A DNA stretch of 21,277 bases from contig JBBSOC010000036.1 in NCBI GenBank assembly GCA_038260095.1, positions 1 through 21,277 on the forward strand. Reading direction: 5' to 3'. Of this stretch, positions 7,278-13,851 are shown piece after piece. The notes under the pieces were generated by a model. That model was not told the origin of the DNA. It saw only the letters and a program-made list of their open reading frames with translations, and did not search any database. Position 1 is the stretch's first letter; each line of letters begins with the position of its first letter. The DNA comes from QHCE01 sp038260095. GTDB lineage: Bacteria > Actinomycetota > Actinomycetes > Mycobacteriales > QHCE01. Made by a program: the position numbers and the translations under genes.

Positions 7278-7583
7278 ATGAACAGCCAGGCCGTACGACC
7301 GCTGTGGGAGTTAGTTACTCGATCACGAACGGATATTAATGCACTTGCCCGCCGTCACCATGCACGTCAAGTGTTCGTGTTCGGCTCAGTAGCCCGTAGC
7401 GAAGAACACGAACACAGCGATATCGACTTTCTTGTGGAATTCGAGCAGAAAAGTTCACTTATGGATTTGCTGCATCTGCAAGACGCGCTGACTGAACTGC
7501 TTGGACGGCCGGTGGATGTAGTATCAGCGGGTGCGCTACGGCAACGTGATACTCACATTCTGGACGAGGCGGTACCAGTGTGA
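7278..7583 (+). CDS. MNT-type nucleotidyltransferase antitoxin (MntA-like)
   Basis: This 101-residue protein has the minimal nucleotidyltransferase signature G-S-x10-D-x-D exactly: GS at residues 36-37, D48 and D50, plus a VDVV strand near the end that usually supplies the third carboxylate. MNT proteins of this size are antitoxins that AMPylate a cognate HepT (HEPN) toxin. I chose ATG 7278 because the family begins near here; an upstream in-frame extension to 7194 has atypical composition. The partner immediately downstream is only a stub (7580-7669), so this antitoxin may be an orphan. Its 3' end is duplicated exactly at 8229-8261. Confidence 0.8.
   Translation: MNSQAVRPLWELVTRSRTDINALARRHHARQVFVFGSVARSEEHEHSDIDFLVEFEQKSSLMDLLHLQDALTELLGRPVDVVSAGALRQRDTHILDEAVPV
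7527..7559 (+). repeat. 33-bp perfect direct repeat, copy 1 (mnt 3' end)
   Basis: The 33 bases starting GCGGGTGCGCTACGGC and ending ATACTCACATT are identical to 8229-8261. Copy 1 encodes the AGALRQRDTHI segment of the MNT protein. The pair brackets the hepT stub and the hicBA genes. Confidence 0.95.
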
Positions 7584-7669
7584 GTAGGTCAGATGACCAT
7601 CGCGTCATGGACATCCGAGAGGCCTGCGCTCAGATTGACGAATTAACGGCCCGTGGTAGAGAACCTTGA
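7580..7669 (+). pseudogene. Truncated HepT-like remnant
   Basis: A reading frame starting with GTG, which overlaps the mnt stop codon (GTGA), encodes 29 residues (SDDHRVMDIREACAQIDELT...) and then stops. The start overlap and the D-x-R-E-A---I-D-E pattern are typical of a HepT toxin N-terminus following mnt, but the HEPN active site (R-x4-H-x-Y) and the remaining roughly 80 residues are missing. I read it as a deleted hepT gene, probably lost when the hicBA segment arrived. Confidence 0.55.
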
Positions 7670-7733
7670 TGTCAAGCCGACCTAGGAGCGAGAATGTATA
7701 GTTGTAGTGAATTGCGAAACGAGGGGTGGCACG

Positions 7734-7970
7734 ATGGCGCGTTTGGAACAGCGGGAGTTCGACGTTGTGCTGGAATTACAACCCGAGGGCGGCTATTCGG
7801 TGCATGTACCCAGTCTGCCTGGATGTATCAGCGAAGGTGACACTCGCGAGGAAGCCCTCGAAATGATCAAGGAGGCCATAGAGCTCTACTTAGAACCCCT
7901 CGCTGCTGGTCATGAGTCGCTTCCACCTCCCTCCCACCATGAGTACGAGCGCGTGAGAGTGCTCGCTTGA
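7734..7970 (+). CDS. hicB: HicB-family antitoxin
   Basis: This 78-residue protein has the HicB core fold signature: a first strand (FDVVLEL), then GGYSVHVPSLPGCISEGDTREEA, then a helix ending IELYLE. It is the short form without an added DNA-binding domain. ATG 7734 is chosen because GAGGGG ends seven bases upstream; an in-frame extension to 7707 adds a non-family leader. A possible -10 box (TATAGT, within GTATAGTTG near 7697-7702) lies upstream. It overlaps hicA by four bases. In HicAB systems HicB sequesters the HicA RNase and usually represses the operon. Confidence 0.9.
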   Translation: MARLEQREFDVVLELQPEGGYSVHVPSLPGCISEGDTREEALEMIKEAIELYLEPLAAGHESLPPPSHHEYERVRVLA

Positions 7971-8194
7971 GTCCGCGACTGCCCACGGTCACAGCTCGCG
8001 ATGTTATTCGTGTCCTAGAACGCAAAGGCTGGCAGCTAGATCGCATAAGGGGCAGTCACCACAAATTTTGGCACCCAGAGCTCCCCCACACTGTGGTCGT
8101 GCCCTGCCACAGGCGAGACCTCAAACCGGGCACTCTACATAGCATTCTTACCGCCGCTGGTGTAAGCCGTGAGGAATTCCAGCAGCCCATCTAG
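7967..8194 (+). CDS. hicA: HicA-family toxin (YcfA-like mRNA interferase)
   Basis: This 75-residue protein has the HicA pattern: a first helix (ARDVIRVLERKGW), the dsRBD-like core with the catalytic-His segment GSHHKFWHP, a VVPCH strand and the final LHSILTAAGVS helix. All key positions are intact. The start is TTG, overlapping the hicB stop codon as TTGA, so synthesis depends on hicB translation. HicA toxins are ribosome-independent RNases that cut mRNA. The antitoxin-first order is a known variant. Confidence 0.9.
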   Translation: MSPRLPTVTARDVIRVLERKGWQLDRIRGSHHKFWHPELPHTVVVPCHRRDLKPGTLHSILTAAGVSREEFQQPI

Positions 8195-8228
8195 GGTGGG
8201 CTCAACGACCGCATTTGCTACGGACTCG

Positions 8229-8261
8229 GCGGGTGCGCTACGGCAACGTGATACTCACATT
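8229..8261 (+). repeat. 33-bp perfect direct repeat, copy 2 (mnt 3' fragment)
   Basis: This is identical to 7527-7559 over 33 bases, but no mnt gene surrounds it; only the AGALRQRDTHI-coding scrap remains. It marks the right-hand edge of the hicBA segment. Confidence 0.95.
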
Positions 8262-8283
8262 AGTGGTGCTTTTGACCGATGCG

Positions 8284-8893
8284 CTAAGCCGATTGTTTTA
8301 CGAAAGGCGCCCGTTGTCCACCGAGGTGAGAGCGGGATGCGATGCCGATGCCCGCGCCCAGCCACAGCAAGGCCAGGATGGCGAGGGCCGTGGGAATTCC
8401 CAGAATAACGATACCTGCCCCAGCTGCAGTGTCCTGATCATCGCCGGATGGCGAGGGAACAGCAATCATCGCGGCAACGTACAAGAACATCTCCACGGCG
8501 GCACCTGCCACGGCTGATGGCGACACCCAGACCGACCGTCGGCCCCGGCCTAAGAGGAACCCCCAGGCAATAGTCGCGAGCACTGCTACACCCGCAAGTG
8601 ATCCGATGACCGGTAGCTCGTTACCCATTGAGTGGTTGGGCGCCTCGGCAACAAGGAACCCGATACCCGCGACGAGCCACCCAACCAGGGCAACAAGCCA
8701 CACCGCCCCGAAGCACACCAGACGGGGTTGGCAGTGGCTGATATCGGCGCACAGGCACCCAGGACGTGCCGTTGAAGCGCCATTTCCGGTCTGCGCTGAC
8801 TGCGGGAAACCAGATTTGTCCATCCCACCAGTACCGACCGTCGGGCGAGAAAGTGGCTTCGGCAGCAGAGAGATCTGTTGGCTGCGCACTCAC
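8284..8893 (-). pseudogene. Frameshifted four-TM membrane protein with N-terminal Trp-rich (SPDGRYWWDG) motif
   Basis: A frame starting at GTG 8893 encodes a Trp-rich motif of the DUF2510-like type (DGRYWWDGQIWF... then RKWRFNGTSWVPV), which in actinobacteria normally precedes membrane segments. That frame then turns into nonsense near 8715 and stops at 8621. The next frame continues with four hydrophobic segments (VWLVALVGWLVAGIGFL, GSLAGVAVLATIAWGFLL, a third near AAVEMFLYVAAMIAV, and ILGIPTALAILALLWLGAG) to the stop at 8284. Removing one C from the CCCC run near 8711-8715 joins them into one sensible protein of about 203 residues. It is therefore a broken gene, a sequencing error, or less likely a frameshift site. 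Function unknown; envelope location is likely. Confidence 0.65.
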
Positions 8894-8913
8894 CCTGGTC
8901 CCCCTAACGGTCT

Positions 8914-8985
8914 GTCACGCCGCAACATCAACCTCTGCGATCAATAATCGAAGTTGAGTAAATAGCTTCGTGCGGTTGCCCACCA
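8914..8985 (-). pseudogene. Ghost copy of the iniR-like gene's 3' end
   Basis: On the minus strand this encodes NRTKLFTQLRLLIAEVDVAA and a stop, matching the C-terminus of the IniR-like protein (SRTELFTQLRSLIGEADVAA). DNA identity is 55 of 66 bases by eye over 8914-8979, with a perfect 17-bp core at the end (8914-8930 against 10806-10822). No LuxR-type HTH precedes it. Its stop codon lies 21 bases upstream of the start of the frameshifted membrane-protein gene, suggesting that this was once the true end of the regulator gene. Confidence 0.75.
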
Positions 8986-9120
8986 ACGGTATCGTGAGTA
9001 CGAGCGCGGTACCTTCGTTTTGACATGTTCGCCTTTATGGCCGCAGGCGACCTACCGTCGTATAACGCCAACCAGGCGACACATAAGGCTTTAACGCAGA
9101 CTCCGGAATACGAGCCTGGA

Positions 9121-10590
9121 TCAATCAGCTGAATACATCTGGTGCGGATCGATAAGCGCGATAGGCTGATCGGAGCTATCGGCAGCGAACGCGCGGAGTT
9201 CGTCGCTAAAACCAGCACCACTGTAACAGGCCAGCACGGTCGAAGAAGTGTCGAAACCTTTCGCGGCCAGTAGGTCACGGGCCCGACGTAGTCGATTGAG
9301 CTGACCTACCCCCATCCTGACGTTCCACTTGGCTTCTCCCAGACACAGGATAGTTCGCCGTTCGCTAGGTAAACCCGGCGCGAGCGCGACAACATCTACC
9401 TGAATTTGGGTGCCTTTTTCCGGATCAGATATCGTTCCCGCCGCGATCTCACCAACAAGGCCTCCGAACAGCTCGTCTCCGGATTGCGCAACGTATTCCC
9501 GACACAGCGCCTCAAAGTGGGGGCCAACGACCTGCGAACGGAACCTCGCTTGAGCATCAGCCCACACCGCGCGAGAGCGGTGCTGCTCCAAGGGAGTCCA
9601 TGCACGCCGCATGACGGACTCATAGAAAACGATCAGCGGCTCTACCACACGGAATACCGATCTTCGCGCATGAAATGGATCGATTTCACGACATACAAGC
9701 CCACTGTCTTCTAGCACAGTCAATGCATGCACGAGATCGGAGTCTTTACGGCCAACGTAGTTAGCTATCCCGCCACGAGTGGTTTTACCCGCCGCGATTG
9801 CCCCGAGTACCGAGTTATACAACGCCGGTTCACGAATGCCAACTTCTTCAGCTAGCAGATACCGAGCCTCGCGGAAAATAGGAGTATCCGGGTTGAGAAT
9901 AGACCGTTGCACCCAGGCGTCGAAATCTTCGATCGATGCAGGAGTATCGCCGCGGACAAATGCTTGACGGTAAGCAGGTGTTCCGCCGACAATAGCGTGC
10001 ACTAAAATAGCCAGCACAGGGTCGTCTAGCCCCCAAAACGCAGCGGCGGCCCGGTAATCGAAAGGGCGAACCAGTAGTTCCATTCCAGCCCTGCCCCGCA
10101 GCGGAGCATTACCTGCTAGTAGTTTGCCCATAACCGCCATCGCGGATCCACACAACAGCAACTTAGCCGTACTGGTGGATCGGATCCATCCGCCAGGATC
10201 CAAAGCGCGCTGCAATAACGAAGGCAAGGCTGGCTCTGCTGCGCTCAAGTAGGGAAATTCATCGATAACGATGAGTCCCTCCGGCACGGCTTGGTACACC
10301 GCCCGGAGCGCGTCCTCCCACGTATCAAGCTGATATGTAATTCCGCTGTGGGTGTGCTCGGCAAGCGCGATAGCGAACTCTCGGAGCGCATTGGTGGAGG
10401 TGGTCTCGGTAGCGGTGAAGTAAAATCCTTGTGTGACCTCAGTCAGGGCGCGCAGCAGAAAGGTTTTCCCCTGCCGACGCCGGCCGCTTACTATTCCTAG
10501 TCGGACTTCTGGCTCGGAGCTGGTCACGAACTGGCGCAGCGAGCTCCATTCGACGTCGCGATCGAACACGTAAGAAGGCTTAGATAGCAT
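9121..10590 (-). CDS. AAA ATPase with C-terminal DUF234 (PD-(D/E)XK-like) domain
   Basis: This 489-residue protein has Walker A GRRRQGKT at residues 36-43, Walker B LIVIDEFPYL near 113, a sensor-like segment (AKLLLCGSA) and a winged-helix region. The C-terminus resembles DUF234: FRVVEPLIVFYESVM, then FEALCREYVA, then IQVDVVAL...CLGEAKWN, which fits a D...E-x-K nuclease-fold core. Such archaeal-type ATPases are widespread and often mobile or defence-associated, but their biochemical role is largely unknown. ATG 10590 is preferred because GGAGGAG lies eight bases upstream; the GTG at 10596 is too close to it. The gene stands alone between the IniR-like gene and a ghost of that gene's 3' end, indicating acquisition by insertion. 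Confidence 0.85.
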   Translation of the reverse strand: MLSKPSYVFDRDVEWSSLRQFVTSSEPEVRLGIVSGRRRQGKTFLLRALTEVTQGFYFTATETTSTNALREFAIALAEHTHSGITYQLDTWEDALRAVYQAVPEGLIVIDEFPYLSAAEPALPSLLQRALDPGGWIRSTSTAKLLLCGSAMAVMGKLLAGNAPLRGRAGMELLVRPFDYRAAAAFWGLDDPVLAILVHAIVGGTPAYRQAFVRGDTPASIEDFDAWVQRSILNPDTPIFREARYLLAEEVGIREPALYNSVLGAIAAGKTTRGGIANYVGRKDSDLVHALTVLEDSGLVCREIDPFHARRSVFRVVEPLIVFYESVMRRAWTPLEQHRSRAVWADAQARFRSQVVGPHFEALCREYVAQSGDELFGGLVGEIAAGTISDPEKGTQIQVDVVALAPGLPSERRTILCLGEAKWNVRMGVGQLNRLRRARDLLAAKGFDTSSTVLACYSGAGFSDELRAFAADSSDQPIALIDPHQMYSAD

Positions 10591-10617
10591 CTCCACGGCT
10601 CCTCCGATCGCATCAGA

Positions 10618-10648
10618 TGTAACTGTAGCTATGGTAAGTACAGTTACA
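10618..10648. promoter_or_regulatory. Perfect 10-bp operator-like dyad upstream of the AAA ATPase gene
   Basis: TGTAACTGTA (10618-10627) and TACAGTTACA (10639-10648) are perfect inverted repeats with an 11-base spacer. They lie 28 bases upstream of the chosen start. This is the geometry of a dimeric regulator site. CAGTTACA also occurs at 1750-1757 in the iniB1 promoter region, so a shared regulator is conceivable. Confidence 0.55.
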
Positions 10649-10653
10649 CTAGC

Positions 10654-10780
10654 TTACGAGGTGGTGCACGATTTCAAGCTACTGCCATCAGCGTCGATGA
10701 AACGACCAGGTCAGCGGCAACGTGTTTTTGCCAAGTTAGGAGAACTTGTACAAAAATTTTTATCGTGCACCACCTCGTTA
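10654..10780. repeat. 17-19 bp inverted repeat spanning 127 bp
   Basis: ACGAGGTGGTGCACGAT (10656-10672) is perfectly inverted at 10762-10778. The match extends to 19 bp with one mismatch (10654-10672 against 10762-10780). The right arm is preceded by AAAAATTTTT (10752-10761). I see no target-site duplication and no reading frame inside. It may be a small non-autonomous element, an insertion end, or a long-range regulatory stem. Confidence 0.6.
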
Positions 10781-10806
10781 ACCTGCCTTTATTATCTCGA
10801 GGCTGG

Positions 10807-13482
10807 TCACGCCGCAACATCAGCCTCTCCGATCAGTGATCGCAATTGGGTGAATAGCTCCGTGCGGCTACTAACACCTAGGCGCTGTCGCACCCTCGCC
10901 ATGTGATGCTCGACCGTCTTGGGAGAGATGAACAAGCGCTCACCGATGTTTTTGTATGTCAAACCAGCCAGGATGAGCTGGCCCACTTCACGTTCTCGCT
11001 CGCTCAAGATCGAGCTGCCCTTGCTCGATGCACTCCGAGAATCCCCACCCGAGCCGCGTGAACCTCCAGCGCGACTGGAGCGTACCTGTGCCGGTTTGTC
11101 GGGGGGTGCCAGCTTCTCCTGGGGGTTAGGTTCGTCGGCGGCGGAGCTCGAGTCGGCTGCCGGATAATGGTCTGATGGAATGGGCGTGCGCTCGTGCAAC
11201 GAACGCGCGCACGCGAGCAAAGTCATCATCGTCTTGCGATCGTCCGCGGCACCCGCGGCCTGACCTGCCAGGCGCGCCCCGTCGGCAGCCAGTCCGACGC
11301 TATGCAGCCTCCGAGCGGCGGCTTGCACGATCTCGGCGTCGATCTCACCTCGGGCAATATCTAGCCAACACTTCCCTGCCTCCGCCAAGGAGCCAGCATA
11401 GGGGCTGCTCAATGCTGCTGCCGACAGCGCTGCCGCATGTTGCTGCGCCGCTAACACATCAGAGGTGACGAGGGCGGCATGCAGCCGGTACCAGTGCAAC
11501 GGGGCTGCCCACAACGGTGGATCACCCAACTCGCTCAGGAGAGCTTCGGCTTCTTCAAGATGGGGTGCGATCCAGCCCGGTTCAGCACATTCGGCGGCAG
11601 CCACAGCTAACTCACCGAGCGGTTGCAGCGTGTACAGATCGATAGGGTGCCGAGCTAGCGCTGTGCGCGCCCGTTCCACCTGCAGGCGCAGCGCGGGCCG
11701 ATTCTCCTCACGTCGCGCCATGCCTGCCGCCAAGGCTACCCAGAGCAGCTCATCTCGCGGTTCGGGTGCCAGGTCCGCGCTAGCCAATCGATCTAGCGCG
11801 CGATGCGTCACATCGTACTTGCCCCGAGCCATCGCGATCCAGCCGTGCAGCAGCAGATGACGAGTGCGCGCTGGACGGCCGCCAAGCTTTGTGGTGACAG
11901 CCCGTCTTAGCGCGGAATCGGCTACCGCTAGTTCCCCACACTGAAGTGCGACAACGGCCGTCAAGGCGGCTGGAGTATCCGGGAGTAGCGCTGTTTCACC
12001 CGCGGGCTCGAGAAGTGCCGCTGCCCTGGCTAGCTGAGAAAGCGCTGCCGTGTACGTACCATCGACGGTCGCAAGCATTCCTGTGGCCATGAGCGTGCCG
12101 GCCCCAGCAAGTAAAGTAGCTGCCGCACTTCCCTCCAGACGTGCGGATTCCAACACTTCTCGAGCTTGGGCTAGGGCACCGATTCCGATCAGTGCGGGCA
12201 CCGCGAGCGCCGCGGCACCAGGCACATTACGGTATAGCTGCGTGCTGCGTTCCAGGAGTCCGCGCTGCGCGTGTACCGCCGCGGCCACTAAAAAGCTCCG
12301 GGTACGGTCGGGAGCGTCGGGATCTGACATGACCTCATCAGTTAAACGCAGTGCCTGGTCAAGGTCGCCGGTGAGCGCGGCGGCTTCCGCGCGCCGCGCC
12401 GCCAGTGCACGCTGCGATCCACCCGCCTCGACAGCTCCGGCGAAAAGCTCCCCGGCCAAGGCCGGAGACTCCCGCAGCGCTTCGTCGCCGGCAACCTCCA
12501 GAACACTGGCGACGCGGCTGCCGCTTGCGCCAGTACCCAGTAGCTGCCGAGCAGCGGCAAGCACTGATCCACCTCGTTCGAGCTGAATCTCAGCCAACTG
12601 CCGCTGCAATTGACGGCTGTGTAGCACCGGCATGAGTCGCAGCACGAGGTTGCGAATGAAAGTGATGATCTCACCGGCCTCAGTGAGCAGACCAGTCGCT
12701 CGCGCCGCTTCTACGGTCTCGCTCACGCTGATCGGTTCGGAGCCAAGCAACGGGCCTAGCACCTCAGCGTCTAACGGCGCACCGATAGCTACCGCCTGCA
12801 GCAGGCTATACACCTGTGGATCAAGTGCCTCTAATTGGTAGCGCAGTCGCTCGGCTAAGCCAGGTGAAACATTTACCCGCTGCGGACGCCGGAACTGCTC
12901 CGGATGGCGCGGATCAAACCTTCCGGTATCCAGTAACGCCTGAACAACGAGATCGGCTAGCCACGGCAGACCACCGGCTTGCTCGTACACCAGGTCGATC
13001 AACGATTCTTCCGGAACGCATTCGACACGCTGGGAGATCCGGGCGGCAATCGCGGTGCGATCCAGATGACTCGTCATCACAAGTGAGTGTTGCCGCGACA
13101 TGCTAGCGCCAAGTGCTGAGAGCCAAGGCGGCCTAGGCCATGGACGATAGGTAACGACAAGCCGGGCAGTTCCGGATTCGGCGAAAGCGCGCAGCCGATC
13201 AAGGACCGGCTCAGAGAGCCGGTGCGCATCGTCGACCAGGATGGGATTATCCCCTTTGAGCGCGGAAAGCCAGAGATCAACATTTGTGCCGCCACGCACC
13301 ACCGTGACACCGGCTTGGGAGTATTGGCTAACCAACCTGTCCAGCACCGCAGACTTTCCGGTGCCTCCCGGACCAACGATCGCGGCAGTCAGCGGAGCGG
13401 ACGGTGCTGTTGAGATGTGACGCAAGATCCAGTCCGCCGCGGGCAGCACAAGTTCGGGCGGTGCAGGGGTAGTGCGGACCAT
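10807..13482 (-). CDS. iniR: IniR-like LuxR/LAL-family ATPase transcriptional regulator
   Basis: This 891-residue protein combines an N-terminal STAND-type NTPase (Walker A GPGGTGKS at residues 37-44, Walker B ILVDD at 81-85), a long Ala/Leu-rich helical middle of TPR-like character, and a C-terminal LuxR HTH (LSEREREVGQLILAGLTYKNIGERLFISPKTVEHH..., about residues 820-880). Size and architecture match the mycobacterial iniBAC regulator IniR (about 830 residues) and the wider MalT/LAL group. ATG 13482 is preferred because GGAAAGG lies five bases upstream; the ATG at 13512 has no ribosome-binding site. A low-complexity Ser/Gly/Pro linker precedes the HTH. In mycobacteria iniR lies next to iniB; here accessory genes separate them. 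A generic LAL regulator is the alternative. Confidence 0.8.
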   Translation of the reverse strand: MVRTTPAPPELVLPAADWILRHISTAPSAPLTAAIVGPGGTGKSAVLDRLVSQYSQAGVTVVRGGTNVDLWLSALKGDNPILVDDAHRLSEPVLDRLRAFAESGTARLVVTYRPWPRPPWLSALGASMSRQHSLVMTSHLDRTAIAARISQRVECVPEESLIDLVYEQAGGLPWLADLVVQALLDTGRFDPRHPEQFRRPQRVNVSPGLAERLRYQLEALDPQVYSLLQAVAIGAPLDAEVLGPLLGSEPISVSETVEAARATGLLTEAGEIITFIRNLVLRLMPVLHSRQLQRQLAEIQLERGGSVLAAARQLLGTGASGSRVASVLEVAGDEALRESPALAGELFAGAVEAGGSQRALAARRAEAAALTGDLDQALRLTDEVMSDPDAPDRTRSFLVAAAVHAQRGLLERSTQLYRNVPGAAALAVPALIGIGALAQAREVLESARLEGSAAATLLAGAGTLMATGMLATVDGTYTAALSQLARAAALLEPAGETALLPDTPAALTAVVALQCGELAVADSALRRAVTTKLGGRPARTRHLLLHGWIAMARGKYDVTHRALDRLASADLAPEPRDELLWVALAAGMARREENRPALRLQVERARTALARHPIDLYTLQPLGELAVAAAECAEPGWIAPHLEEAEALLSELGDPPLWAAPLHWYRLHAALVTSDVLAAQQHAAALSAAALSSPYAGSLAEAGKCWLDIARGEIDAEIVQAAARRLHSVGLAADGARLAGQAAGAADDRKTMMTLLACARSLHERTPIPSDHYPAADSSSAADEPNPQEKLAPPDKPAQVRSSRAGGSRGSGGDSRSASSKGSSILSEREREVGQLILAGLTYKNIGERLFISPKTVEHHMARVRQRLGVSSRTELFTQLRSLIGEADVAA

Positions 13483-13568
13483 GCTAGCCTTTCCAGAGGT
13501 GGCTCTACGCATGCGACGCAGCGCTCACTAGAAGCATCGGCAGGCGGTTACGGGGGCGTTACACAGTT

Positions 13569-13613
13569 TGGCGTTTCTCCCCCGTTCCTGGGGGCGTAAC
13601 CGCAAAATTCATC
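13569..13613 (+). repeat. 45-bp direct repeat, copy A (left flank of RNA-repair cassette)
   Basis: The segment runs from TGGCGTTTCTCCCCCG to CGTAACCGCAAAATTCATC. It matches 16131-16174 in the same orientation with two substitutions and one single-base gap (about 42 of 45). The two copies are 2.56 kb apart and bracket the ligase and kinase genes. Confidence 0.92.
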
Positions 13614-13637
13614 CCCGGCAGCTAGCTGCCGGGGATG
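13610..13637. promoter_or_regulatory. 28-bp perfect palindrome
   Basis: CATCCCCGGCAGCT joined directly to AGCTGCCGGGGATG is a perfect 28-bp palindrome with no spacer. It overlaps the last four bases of repeat copy A and is absent after copy B. Neither neighbouring gene ends here, so it is not an obvious terminator. It could be a protein-binding site, a recombination or cruciform site, or a leader-RNA hairpin for the ligase operon. Confidence 0.75.
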
Positions 13638-13851
13638 TCAAGCGTTTTGGATAAGTGGGCACTGCGACTGGCCCTGCGCTGATGCCGCCCAGAATCTGAG
13701 GCGCAGACAAGCCTGCGTGCACCTGGCCAAATACCGCAGCTCATCCAAGCGCACCGACGAGAGGCCGCAGGGCAGCTCTGCATCGTCAGCGAACCCTTTC
13801 CATCCGTCCCCGCCCTAACTGGAAAGGGCGCCCAACCACCAGGACCATGAC

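Larger units (their letters stand above)
13483..13851. promoter_or_regulatory. Divergent region between iniR-like and RNA-ligase genes
   Basis: This 369-bp region has no gene I can support. From left to right it holds the GCGGTTACG/CGTAACCGC inverted pair (13544-13552 and 13595-13603), the 45-bp direct repeat copy A (13569-13613), a 28-bp perfect palindrome (13610-13637), and a 9-bp hairpin CCCTTTCCA/TGGAAAGGG (13794-13802 and 13820-13828) just before the ligase ribosome-binding site. It must contain promoters for both divergent genes. Confidence 0.6.

Noticed and set aside
8169..8408. 79-residue plus-strand frame after hicA
   Set aside because: Its only recognisable part is the duplicated 33-bp mnt scrap; the rest is antisense to the membrane-protein gene.
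12050..12586. 178-residue plus-strand Ala/Ser-rich frame inside iniR
   Set aside because: It is an antisense shadow of the Ala/Leu-rich helical region of the regulator.
13638..13793. Stretch between palindrome and hairpin considered as a tRNA or structured RNA gene
   Set aside because: I found no cloverleaf arms, T-loop consensus or CCA-adjacent acceptor pairing; only the downstream 9-bp hairpin stands out.
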